From assembly GCA_021779235.1 (NCBI GenBank), contig JAJYBA010000090.1, positions 1-6,615 on the forward strand: a stretch of 6,615 bases of DNA, read 5' to 3'. Shown in pieces: positions 1 to 6,157 of this stretch. How positions within the stretch are numbered: the stretch's first letter is position 1; each line of letters begins with the position of its first letter. Below the pieces are notes generated by a model that searched no databases, had not been told where the DNA came from, and saw only the letters and a program-made list of their open reading frames with translations. This stretch comes from Bacillota bacterium (GTDB lineage Bacteria; Bacillota; Clostridia; Clostridiales; Clostridiaceae). The position numbers and the translations under genes were made by a program.

Positions 1-1063
1 TCGTATCATTTCCTAAGATACTAATACATAATGCCCTAACTTCTTCAGGTATTTTATTAGACAAAACCCTCAATGCTCTATCAGTTTGGCTCGTTACTAG
101 TACCCTTTTACCATGGGCCAAAAGATGACATATTAAATTAGCTATAGAATGACTTTTACCAGTACCTGGTGGACCCTGTACAACGATGCCAAAGTTTTCA
201 GCTAGTCTCTTAGTTATTTCCATTTGCTCCTGACTGGCTGGTAGTGGAAATAATATATCTTCGCCAACTTCCTTCCACTGCTCAATAGTTTGAGTATCTT
301 GTACTATTTCTTCCTCTGACACCAAGGCTTCTATAGTTTTAGGAATAGGAAATCCCGCTCTTATTTGTGCCAATACATCATTTAATTCCATATTCCAAAG
401 TCTTGTATCAACCTTGCGGAGTATGATGCAAGGAGCGTTGTAGAATTGCACATTGGTTTGAAATTCTATGTCTGCGTAGCCACTTAGCTCTCCAAAATAA
501 AAACCCTCCTTGTGAGCTTTTAAAAGCATAGCTAGTTCTTCAAAAATCCCTGAAGCCATTTCAATATTTCTCACATCTAGTGCCATGTCTTTTGCTTCAT
601 TGCGAAGGTTTAGTAAGCTATCTAGGTTTACCTCTAAGTATTCATTCAAAAACTCAAGTTCTACATTGGTTTGATTATTATATGGCTTTAGAGTAAATAC
701 TTTTTTCCTTGAGTCGAATTTTATTTCCATCTTAGTTGTGAAAACAGGATGGATTATTTTCTCCTCTTCCTTTTGCCAAGTTAAAAGTCCATTTGACCAA
801 ATTATCTCTAAATCTTCACTGTTTTTTTCTAATTGTAAATATGTTTTCTGAAATTCACTATATAACGCTTCTGCCTTATCATCTATACTTAACCAATAAT
901 CCTTGTTTTCATCACCACTAAAAGTACATCCACAAATATTTTGGACTTCCTTTTGCCAATATACTTTTTCATATTCATTAATATTTCTTATAGTTTTTTC
1001 ATTCATATTTTTAATGCTTAATAAATATGAAAATATTTTTTCTACTTTATCATTAGTATTCAA
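1..1063 (-). CDS. Superfamily 1 helicase (UPF1/DNA2-like, COG1112 type), N-terminal 354 residues, truncated by window edge
   Basis: This is an uninterrupted reading frame from a TTG codon at 1063 to the left edge. The start is chosen because an in-frame TGA lies two codons upstream and a GGAGGT ribosome binding site sits 9 nt before the TTG; the first internal ATG (codon 20) has no such site. Residues 1-270 match no domain I recognise and are rich in charged residues. Residues 273-304 read as a Q-motif segment (ASQEQ, Q278 and Q280) followed by a Walker A motif GPPGTGKS (G297-S304, catalytic K303). A motif Ia-like strand (RVLVTSQT) lies at 320-327. This arrangement is typical of UPF1/DNA2-like AAA_11 helicases, which unwind nucleic acid using ATP. 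Walker B, the second RecA domain and any C-terminal nuclease would lie beyond the window. Such proteins are often over 1,000 residues and some belong to defence loci; nothing here proves that role. Confidence 0.88.
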   Translation of the reverse strand, partial: MNTNDKVEKIFSYLLSIKNMNEKTIRNINEYEKVYWQKEVQNICGCTFSGDENKDYWLSIDDKAEALYSEFQKTYLQLEKNSEDLEIIWSNGLLTWQKEEEKIIHPVFTTKMEIKFDSRKKVFTLKPYNNQTNVELEFLNEYLEVNLDSLLNLRNEAKDMALDVRNIEMASGIFEELAMLLKAHKEGFYFGELSGYADIEFQTNVQFYNAPCIILRKVDTRLWNMELNDVLAQIRAGFPIPKTIEALVSEEEIVQDTQTIEQWKEVGEDILFPLPASQEQMEITKRLAENFGIVVQGPPGTGKSHSIANLICHLLAHGKRVLVTSQTDRALRVLSNKIPEEVRALCISILGNDT

Positions 1064-1072
1064 AACTCAGCT

Positions 1073-1078
1073 ACCTCC
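1073..1078 (-). promoter_or_regulatory. Ribosome binding site for the helicase TTG start
   Basis: GGAGGT lies 9 nt upstream of the TTG codon at 1063. With the in-frame TGA just upstream of the TTG, it fixes the non-ATG start of the helicase gene. Confidence 0.75.
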
Positions 1079-1126
1079 AACTTTTTAATTATCATTCGTA
1101 AAATTGACTCAATATAAAGACCCATG

Positions 1127-1167
1127 AAAAAAGTCTTATTAAAACTTAATTGGTTTTAACAAGACTT
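1127..1167 (-). terminator. Rho-independent terminator of the ccpA-like gene
   Basis: On the minus strand a 15-bp stem (arms 1167-1153 and 1145-1131, one G-U wobble) closes a 7-nt loop and runs into six T residues (1132-1127). It begins 4 nt after the TAA of the LacI-family gene, so it should separate that gene from the helicase. The helicase must then use a promoter in the remaining 60 bp or depend on read-through; I see no convincing promoter there. Confidence 0.9.
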
Positions 1168-1171
1168 ATCA

Positions 1172-2170
1172 TTATTTACAGGAATCTCTCTCCACTATTC
1201 TATAAGGTAATACAAAATGTTCTTCCTCAACCTTTAAATTGTTTATGGCCTTTATAAGCATTCTCATACTTACAGAGCCCATGTCATACATCGGTTGAGC
1301 TACTGTAGTTAGTTTAGGATAGAATATTGAAGCTGAATAAATATCATCAAAACCCATTACATCTATGTCTTCTGGGACTTTAATAGATCTATCTCTTAAT
1401 GCATTTATTACTCCCATAGCAATTTCATCACTAGCACAGAATACTGCATCTACCTCAGTGCCTTTATCCAATATAGCGTTAATTCCCGTATATCCATCTC
1501 TAGCCTTAACTCCACCAAAATGAACTAGCTCTTCATCAAGTGCTATTCCCATTTCTATGAGTCCTTTGTTATAACCTGTGTACCTTTTAGATAATGCATT
1601 AACTTTTTCTATAGTGGTACCTACATATGCAATTTTTTTGTTACCCTTGTTTGCTAAATACTTTACTGCATCTGCGGCTGCCATTACATTGTCAATGGTA
1701 ACGCTAGGAAATATCCCCTCAGCATCTGTAGTTTCTACAAGAACCGTTGGCAATTGAAGTTCTTTTATTAAGTCTATAATATTATGGTCTATGGAATTAC
1801 TCATGTATATAACCCCATCAATCATTTTCTCTTTAAGTATCCTTAAAGCTTCCATTTCCTTTTCTACGTCTAAATCTGCATTACAAAGCATGATATTATA
1901 ATTGTAAATATTAGCTACATCCTCACAACCTCTAACAATTTCAGGATAAAATTGATTTGATATATCTGGTATAATTATTCCTATTGTGCTAGATTTTTGC
2001 GTTTTTAAGCTTCTTGCAACTATATTAGGTCTATAGGCTAATTTTTGTATAGCATCTTTTACCTTTTTCTTAGTATCTTCATTTACCACATCTATATCAT
2101 TTAAAACTCTAGATACTGTGGCAATAGAAACTCCCGCTTCTCTTGCAACATCTTTTATTGAAGCAGCCAT
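1172..2170 (-). CDS. ccpA: LacI-family catabolite control regulator, CcpA-like
   Basis: This 332-residue protein has the LacI-family plan: an N-terminal helix-turn-helix (IKDVAREAGVSIATVSRVLN, residues 5-24), a hinge helix around 46-57 (YRPNIVARSL), then a periplasmic-binding-protein-like core. CcpA represses or activates carbon-metabolism genes at cre sites when bound to HPr phosphorylated on serine. With the ATG at 2170, Tyr89, Tyr295 and Arg303 fall at the positions I recall as HPr contacts in Bacillus megaterium CcpA, within QPMYDMGSVSMR (292-303); the length also matches. An upstream in-frame TTG at 2179 touches the AGGAG sequence and cannot be the start, whereas the ATG lies 9 nt from it. 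The gene has its own sigma-A promoter and terminator, so it is monocistronic. I see no cre site in its promoter. A CcpA paralogue or another LacI-type sugar regulator is the main alternative. Confidence 0.8.
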   Translation of the reverse strand: MAASIKDVAREAGVSIATVSRVLNDIDVVNEDTKKKVKDAIQKLAYRPNIVARSLKTQKSSTIGIIIPDISNQFYPEIVRGCEDVANIYNYNIMLCNADLDVEKEMEALRILKEKMIDGVIYMSNSIDHNIIDLIKELQLPTVLVETTDAEGIFPSVTIDNVMAAADAVKYLANKGNKKIAYVGTTIEKVNALSKRYTGYNKGLIEMGIALDEELVHFGGVKARDGYTGINAILDKGTEVDAVFCASDEIAMGVINALRDRSIKVPEDIDVMGFDDIYSASIFYPKLTTVAQPMYDMGSVSMRMLIKAINNLKVEEEHFVLPYRIVERDSCK

Positions 2171-2179
2171 ATTTCTCAA

Positions 2180-2184
2180 CTCCT
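2180..2184 (-). promoter_or_regulatory. Ribosome binding site deciding the ccpA-like start
   Basis: AGGAG lies 9 nt upstream of the ATG at 2170 and 0 nt from the alternative TTG at 2179, so initiation is assigned to the ATG. Confidence 0.75.
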
Positions 2185-2203
2185 ACTATTTTCTTATCCT
2201 ACC

Positions 2204-2232
2204 ATTATACTTATAAAAACTTCTTATTTCAA
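2204..2232 (-). promoter_or_regulatory. Sigma-A promoter of the ccpA-like gene
   Basis: TTGAAA (2232-2227) and a perfect TATAAT (2209-2204) are separated by 17 bp. The predicted transcription start is about 2197, giving a leader of roughly 27 nt that holds the AGGAG site. The rest of the gap between asrC and this gene (2233-2371) is AT-rich. It contains only a 10-bp palindrome (TATAGCTATA, 2260-2269) and a weaker TATAAT-like sequence. Confidence 0.8.
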
Positions 2233-2372
2233 GCTATAATATGAACTTTTAATTATTTGTATAGCTATAGTATTTCCTTTAGAAATAAATTTTACAATAA
2301 AATCCGTAATTATAGTATATTCTAATCTAATTCAAATAGCCTTTTAAGCCTTCATCAATATATACAACCTCT

Positions 2373-2413
2373 AAAACAAATAGTATGCAGAGAAATTTTA
2401 CTGCATACTTTTT
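2373..2413 (-). terminator. Terminator of the asrABC operon
   Basis: A perfect 9-bp stem (arms 2409-2401 and 2390-2382) closes a 10-nt loop, six bases after the asrC stop. On the minus strand it is followed by an interrupted T tract (ATTTGTTTT). The A-rich 5' flank also pairs partly with it, and five T residues on the plus strand would let it work in both directions. It marks the end of the sulfite reductase transcript. Confidence 0.8.
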
Positions 2414-2418
2414 ATGAT

Positions 2419-3366
2419 TTACCAATTAATATACTCTTTAACCTCAGCTTTATCTCCTAAGGTTATATCTTTTAGAACCCATTCCTTAAATACAGGATAG
2501 CCTGTTCTATCCACAATATATCCTATGTGTTCCTTTCCACCTGGCGCCTCACTATCTATATACTTATCAATATATGAATAAGTACTTTTTATTATTTTAA
2601 TTATACTTTCTTCATCTACCCAAGTTATAAAATCTTGAGCAAGTCTAGGGTTTTTCTTACCGGTTCTACCCATTATCACTAGTTTATAATATTTTTCAGT
2701 GCTTCTGCTCCAGGCACCAGTAGGACACTTGCCTATACACTCTCCGCAGCCAATACATTTATCATGATCGCGCACTATTTTAAAGTTCTCCATTTTAAGT
2801 GCACCAGTAGCTCTTTTTTTACAGTTGATTAAACAGGCTTTACAGCTGACGCATCTATAGGATTCATATTGTGGCTCTGTCATTCCTATAATTCCAAAAT
2901 CCTGCATTCTGGCTTTGATACAATCATTTGGACATCCTGTTAATGCAATCTTTACATGATAATCATTTGGGAAGATTTCTCTTTCAATCTTTTTCGCAAA
3001 GTCCGTAGTATTATAATTTGCAAAGGGACAGACACTTGCTCCAATACAGGCTGAAACATTTCTAGTACCAGCTGCTGAATATCCAGTATTAGGTGAAATC
3101 TGATTTATTTCAAGCCCTTCAATTACTGATTGAATCATTTTATTAACTTCAGGTATTTTATCTATATCAATATTAGGTATTTCAAACCCTTGCCTTATAG
3201 TTATATGAATATTTCCATCTCCATAGTTTTCTGCTAACTTTTGCAGCACATCTAAATGTTTAGCTTCTATATGTCCTCCAGGCACCCTTATTCTTATAGC
3301 TGTTTTACCTCTTTTTTTAGTTATCCTATATGCATTCTTTTTAAGTAATTTGGTGTTTATATCCAT
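2419..3366 (-). CDS. asrC: Anaerobic sulfite reductase subunit C (siroheme catalytic subunit)
   Basis: AsrC is the catalytic subunit that reduces sulfite to sulfide with six electrons at a siroheme coupled to a [4Fe-4S] cluster. The protein has 315 residues, close to the family length. An N-terminal nitrite/sulfite reductase ferredoxin-like half-domain spans about 20-85, with the conserved HITIRQG segment (R58). The siroheme/[4Fe-4S] cysteines are C107, C113, C145 and C149 (ACIGASVCP and TGCPNDC). Two ferredoxin-type [4Fe-4S] motifs follow: C172, C175, C178, C182 and C204, C207, C210, C214 (the latter followed by proline). All expected ligands are present, so the enzyme should be intact. It is the last gene of asrABC, 13 nt after asrB, and its GGGGGGAG ribosome binding site starts beside the asrB stop. 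It has no signal peptide, so it acts in the cytoplasm. Confidence 0.95.
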   Translation of the reverse strand: MDINTKLLKKNAYRITKKRGKTAIRIRVPGGHIEAKHLDVLQKLAENYGDGNIHITIRQGFEIPNIDIDKIPEVNKMIQSVIEGLEINQISPNTGYSAAGTRNVSACIGASVCPFANYNTTDFAKKIEREIFPNDYHVKIALTGCPNDCIKARMQDFGIIGMTEPQYESYRCVSCKACLINCKKRATGALKMENFKIVRDHDKCIGCGECIGKCPTGAWSRSTEKYYKLVIMGRTGKKNPRLAQDFITWVDEESIIKIIKSTYSYIDKYIDSEAPGGKEHIGYIVDRTGYPVFKEWVLKDITLGDKAEVKEYINW

Positions 3367-3379
3367 GATTTTCTCCCCC

Positions 3380-4171
3380 CTAGTCTACTAGATGAACTGC
3401 ATCCATATAGTTAAAAACAGGTCCCTCTAAACAAATATAAGTATCATCAATTTTACAGTGTCCACACTTTCCAACTCCACAGCACATTTTTCGTTCATAA
3501 GATACCCATATATTTTTTTCTTTTACTCCTTTTTTTATAAATTCAGCTACTGTAAATTTCATCATTATTGGAGGTCCTACTACAATAACTTGTACTTCTT
3601 CTATGTTTTCCACTGGAATATCTGCAACATACTTTGTTATTAATCCTACATTTCCCGGGTAACTTTCTTCTGCATTATCTACAGTTAAAATCACACTAAT
3701 ACTCTCAGCCCAAGCTTTTAAATCATCTCTAAACAAAATATCCTGCGGTGACTTAAATCCCGTTACTAGATTAAAGTACTTACTTTCCTTTGGGTGCTTT
3801 GCAAAATAATCCACTATTCCCTTTACAGGTGCTAATCCAGTTCCACCTGCAGCTACAATGATTTCTTTGTCCTTATAAAGATTAACATCGAAACCATTTC
3901 CATAAGGTCCTCTCAAAAACAAGGTGTCTCCTACGAAAAAACTATGAATTACATCTGTAACTGTGCCGACACGTCTTATTGTAAGATCTACATACCCTTC
4001 TCCTATCTCACTAACAGATATAGGTGATTCTCCGAATTTTGGTATGGATACTTCAAAAAATTGACCTGGTTTCACTTCACCTAAGAACTCCATTCTAAAA
4101 GTATAATCCGTTTCTGTATGTTTCTTTATATTAAGTATCTTCGATTTAAAAGGCATATATATATTTCTCAT
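3380..4171 (-). CDS. asrB: Anaerobic sulfite reductase subunit B (FAD/NAD(P)H oxidoreductase)
   Basis: AsrB is the flavoprotein that takes electrons from NADH and passes them on within the AsrABC complex. The 263-residue protein belongs to the ferredoxin-NADP reductase/dihydroorotate dehydrogenase electron-transfer-subunit family. It has an N-terminal FAD-binding barrel (about 1-100, with an SPIS segment near 49-52 where relatives have RxYS), a nucleotide-binding domain with VAAGGTGLAPVKG (106-118), and a C-terminal [2Fe-2S] motif with C231, C236, C239 and C247. C230 is an additional adjacent cysteine. The ATG at 4171 follows the asrA TAG with no gap, and its GAGGTGG ribosome binding site lies inside the end of asrA, suggesting translational coupling. 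A second in-frame ATG at codon 6 has no comparable site. The protein is cytoplasmic. Confidence 0.94.
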   Translation of the reverse strand: MRNIYMPFKSKILNIKKHTETDYTFRMEFLGEVKPGQFFEVSIPKFGESPISVSEIGEGYVDLTIRRVGTVTDVIHSFFVGDTLFLRGPYGNGFDVNLYKDKEIIVAAGGTGLAPVKGIVDYFAKHPKESKYFNLVTGFKSPQDILFRDDLKAWAESISVILTVDNAEESYPGNVGLITKYVADIPVENIEEVQVIVVGPPIMMKFTVAEFIKKGVKEKNIWVSYERKMCCGVGKCGHCKIDDTYICLEGPVFNYMDAVHLVD

Positions 4172-5179
4172 CTATTCCACCTCATCCATTGCTTCATTTA
4201 ATTTATTTACACAATTTGAGAAAGATATATATTCAGGGCATATATCATCACATCTACCACACCCTATACACATATGATATCCTGCTCTCTTTTTAAAGTC
4301 ATATACCTTGTGCATAACTTTAAACCTCATTCTATCCTTTTTATCCTTTCTAAAACCATGCCCTCCTGCCATATCACTAAATCCGTCTACATGACAAGAT
4401 GCCCATACCCGTCTTCTTTCTCCTGCATTTTTATTATCCTTATAGAAAATGTCCTGCATAGTAAAACAGGCACAAGTACCACATACAAAATTACATCTTC
4501 CACAAGCAATACATCTTGATGAATATTCATCCCACATTTTTGATTTGAAAATCCTTTGATCTAAATTTTCAGGTATGGTAACTACTATTTCATTAGTCAA
4601 AACAAATTCAGGTTGTACTTCTAACTCTTCAGCTTTATCATCCATAAAATAATCCATTAGTTCATCAGATTTACAATCTATAAAAACCTCATCATCTTGA
4701 AGTTTAGTATACATGTCATAAACTTCTGTCCTATTCGATCCCATGCTTACACAAAAACAGTTTTCAAAACTTTCACTACAGCCCATGAGCACAAATTTAA
4801 TTTTGTCTCTTAAAACTTTGTAATAGTAGTCCTCATTTTCATTTCTTAAATAAATTTCGTCTAATCGCGTTAACGCATGGATATCACAGCTTCTTAAAAA
4901 GACTAGTATCTTCTTTTCCTCTTGCTTTGGTTCTATGCACTCATTTTCAGTAAAGTAAAATAAGGTTTGAGTAATAGGCAGTATTATTTCCTTAGGAGAA
5001 AAACTAGATTTTATATTAAACTCTACTTCCTTTATACTCTTTATTTCTTCATACCTAATAGTATCTGTATCTGCAAAACTTCCTTTTCCCTTAAGCTTTA
5101 CTGGTGCATATACCTTATATTCACGTCGCAAGCTTTCAAGATACTCATCAAACTTCTCTATTTTTAATTTAAAGCCCAT
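4172..5179 (-). CDS. asrA: Anaerobic sulfite reductase subunit A (iron-sulfur electron transfer)
   Basis: AsrA carries iron-sulfur clusters that relay electrons between the AsrB flavoprotein and AsrC. With the start at 5179 the protein has 335 residues, in the family range. The N-terminal two thirds form the AsrA/hydrogenase beta-like domain, with the family-typical LRSCDIHAL segment near 95-103 and a GCSE segment near 133-136. The C-terminal part has two [4Fe-4S] motifs: C223, C226, C229, C233 (plus C236 and C238) and C304, C307, C310, C314 followed by proline. I chose the ATG at 5179 because GGAGG lies 11 nt upstream. An in-frame ATG at 5212 would add 11 residues but has only AT-rich sequence before it, and the protein aligns with relatives from MGFKLKIEKF onward. 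It is the first gene of asrABC. Confidence 0.93.
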   Translation of the reverse strand: MGFKLKIEKFDEYLESLRREYKVYAPVKLKGKGSFADTDTIRYEEIKSIKEVEFNIKSSFSPKEIILPITQTLFYFTENECIEPKQEEKKILVFLRSCDIHALTRLDEIYLRNENEDYYYKVLRDKIKFVLMGCSESFENCFCVSMGSNRTEVYDMYTKLQDDEVFIDCKSDELMDYFMDDKAEELEVQPEFVLTNEIVVTIPENLDQRIFKSKMWDEYSSRCIACGRCNFVCGTCACFTMQDIFYKDNKNAGERRRVWASCHVDGFSDMAGGHGFRKDKKDRMRFKVMHKVYDFKKRAGYHMCIGCGRCDDICPEYISFSNCVNKLNEAMDEVE

Positions 5180-5190
5180 AAATGTAACAC

Positions 5191-5195
5191 CCTCC
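5191..5195 (-). promoter_or_regulatory. Ribosome binding site deciding the asrA start
   Basis: GGAGG lies 11 nt before the ATG at 5179 and inside the 11-codon extension that a start at 5212 would give. The upstream ATG has no purine-rich site, so the shorter asrA protein is preferred. Confidence 0.7.
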
Positions 5196-5225
5196 ACTAC
5201 AATAAATTTCATTTAATTATTAAAC

Positions 5226-5254
5226 ATTGTTAATTAATTCACTTTAAAAATCAA
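5226..5254 (-). promoter_or_regulatory. Predicted asrABC promoter
   Basis: TTGATT (5254-5249) and AACAAT (5231-5226) are separated by 17 bp, giving a predicted start near 5219 and a leader of about 40 nt. The -10 matches consensus at 4 of 6 positions, which fits a promoter that needs an activator. The region is so AT-rich that other -10 choices exist (for example TTTAAT just downstream, inside a 13-bp palindrome at 5212-5224). Confidence 0.45.
5227..5244. promoter_or_regulatory. Possible Rex-type operator at the asrABC promoter
   Basis: The plus strand reads TTGTTAA-TTAA-TTCACTT. Against the clostridial Rex consensus TTGTTAA-N4-TTAACAA, one half-site is perfect and the other matches 4 of 7, for 11 of 14 in total. 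It covers the predicted -10 and part of the spacer, where a repressor would block transcription. Rex senses the NADH/NAD+ ratio, and AsrABC consumes NADH. The consensus is AT-rich and such a match can arise by chance here. Confidence 0.35.
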
Positions 5255-5284
5255 ATTTACACAGAATTACATTTATTGTATTTT

Positions 5285-5320
5285 AAATAAAAAAAAGAGT
5301 ATGTGACTACCATCACACAC
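5285..5320 (-). terminator. Terminator of the Crp/Fnr-family regulator gene
   Basis: On the minus strand an 8-bp stem (5320-5313 with 5306-5299, one G-T wobble) closes a 6-nt loop and runs, after TC, into eight T residues (5296-5289). The stop codon TGA (5315-5313) of the regulator lies inside the stem. It should insulate asrABC from the regulator transcript apart from read-through. Confidence 0.8.
5302..5317. promoter_or_regulatory. Perfect CRP-type palindrome TGTGA-N6-TCACA
   Basis: TGTGA (5302-5306) and TCACA (5313-5317) are separated by CTACCA, the exact CRP-family consensus spacing. The site overlaps the stop codon and terminator stem of the Crp/Fnr-family gene. Its centre is about 90 bp upstream of the predicted asrA transcription start, a position compatible with an upstream-bound activator. 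The palindrome could instead be only an RNA hairpin. Confidence 0.5.
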
Positions 5321-5999
5321 TTTTAAAATACTGGTTTAACTTTTCTCTATTTACTATGAATTTTCTCTGTTTAATTTTAACCATATCCATTTTTTCAAGT
5401 TCTTTTACTGCCCTTGAAATAGTTTCTCTAGAGCTACCTAACATATCTGCCAAATAGGTTATACTTATCTTAACATCTATTAAAACGCCCTCTTCTGTTT
5501 CTACTCCATAGTCTTTAGATAGTTTCCAAAGCTTGGCAGCCACCCTTTTATCCATTTTAGTAGGAACTGTATTCTTAATCTGTCTATACAATCTTCTTAT
5601 TTTTTTACTCATAGAGTACAATATAACTTCTGTAAGTTTAAAATCCTGCTGCATAATATTTAATAAGTCTATTTTTGATATACTTATAATTTCGCTGTCT
5701 TCAAAGCCTTCGCAATTAATGGAAGCTGTGAAATCATCGAAAATTACCTCATTAATAATTTCACCATTGTTTAAAATATAGATAACCCTCTTTTGACCTT
5801 TTTCCGATAATCTGTACATAGTTACCTTGCCCTTTAGAACTACATATATATTATCTACCTTCTGCCTTTCTGAAAATAAAATCTCCCCTTTTTTTAGATT
5901 TTTGACATAGGCTTTTTCCTTTATTAAATTTATAGTTTTATCATCAATTTCTTGAAATAGCGGAAGATTTTTCAACTGATTGACAGCGATTTGTGGCAT
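5313..5999 (-). CDS. Crp/Fnr-family transcriptional regulator, likely regulator of the asr locus
   Basis: The 228-residue protein has a cyclic-nucleotide-binding-like beta-roll (about 10-125), a dimerisation helix (about 120-150) and a C-terminal winged helix (about 155-225). The recognition helix SSRETISRAVKEL (189-201) has Arg191, Glu192 and Arg196 at the positions of E. coli CRP Arg180, Glu181 and Arg185, predicting TGTGA-type half-sites. Only one cysteine (C96) is present, so it cannot bind the FNR [4Fe-4S] cluster. The phosphate-binding cassette (GEIINEVIFDDFTAS, 79-93) lacks the Arg-Ser pair that holds cAMP, so its signal is unknown. The ATG at 5999 has AAGGAG 8 nt upstream. The gene lies between the FNT channel and asrABC on the same strand, so control of sulfite reduction is the natural inference. 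It is not an intact FNR or a cAMP-dependent CRP. Confidence 0.9.
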   Translation of the reverse strand: MPQIAVNQLKNLPLFQEIDDKTINLIKEKAYVKNLKKGEILFSERQKVDNIYVVLKGKVTMYRLSEKGQKRVIYILNNGEIINEVIFDDFTASINCEGFEDSEIISISKIDLLNIMQQDFKLTEVILYSMSKKIRRLYRQIKNTVPTKMDKRVAAKLWKLSKDYGVETEEGVLIDVKISITYLADMLGSSRETISRAVKELEKMDMVKIKQRKFIVNREKLNQYFKSV

Positions 6000-6056
6000 T
6001 GTAACGTCTCCTTATAATTTCATTTTAAAATCTCATCATTGCATAAATATCAATTA

Positions 6057-6074
6057 TTGTTTTAGTATTAATAA
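6057..6074. promoter_or_regulatory. Possible Rex-type operator at the Crp/Fnr-family gene promoter
   Basis: The plus strand reads TTGTTTT-AGTA-TTAATAA, matching TTGTTAA-N4-TTAACAA at 11 of 14 positions (5 of 7 and 6 of 7). It lies just downstream of the predicted -10 and spans the predicted transcription start near 6072, a repressor position. The evidence is weak on its own because the region is AT-rich. Confidence 0.3.
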
Positions 6075-6078
6075 TTTC

Positions 6079-6107
6079 ATTATATAACAATGGATTTTAA
6101 AGTTAAA
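6079..6107 (-). promoter_or_regulatory. Predicted promoter of the Crp/Fnr-family regulator gene
   Basis: A perfect TATAAT (6084-6079) is preceded at 17 bp by TTTAAC (6107-6102), a fair -35. The predicted leader is about 70 nt. The gene therefore probably has its own transcript, separate from the FNT gene upstream. Confidence 0.55.
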
Positions 6108-6157
6108 GGCACATTCAAATATACTAGCATACAGACTTGCATTTATTTAAATATATC

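Noticed and set aside
766..960. Repeated 13-nt sequence TTCCTTTTGCCAA at about 767 and 947
   Set aside because: Both copies encode a WQKE tetrapeptide within the helicase N-terminal region; two short copies do not make a repeat family.
903..1088. Short plus-strand open frame of 61 codons
   Set aside because: It lies antisense to the helicase coding frame, has no ribosome binding site and is a low-complexity hydrophobic translation of AT-rich DNA.
1086..1112. Possible promoter for the helicase gene (TTGAGT with GATAAT or TAATTA)
   Set aside because: The spacers are 13 or 15 bp, too short for a good sigma-A promoter, and the region is AT-rich.
2260..2269. 10-bp palindrome TATAGCTATA upstream of the ccpA-like promoter
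   Set aside because: It is short, purely local and likely by chance in AT-rich DNA; it matches neither a cre site nor another operator I recognise.
2171..2418. Search for a cre site (CcpA operator) or riboswitch in the asrC-ccpA gap
   Set aside because: No sequence resembling TGWAANCGNTNWCA and no structured leader beyond the asrC terminator was found.
3458..3643. Plus-strand open frame inside asrB
   Set aside because: It is antisense to a well-supported gene and its aromatic-rich sequence is typical of reverse-frame translation.
4274..5167. Two plus-strand open frames (4274-4519 and 4967-5167) inside asrA
   Set aside because: Both are antisense to asrA, lack initiation signals and have no recognisable domain.
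5533..5781. Plus-strand open frame of 82 codons inside the Crp/Fnr-family gene
   Set aside because: It is antisense to a regulator with full domain support, and has no ribosome binding site.
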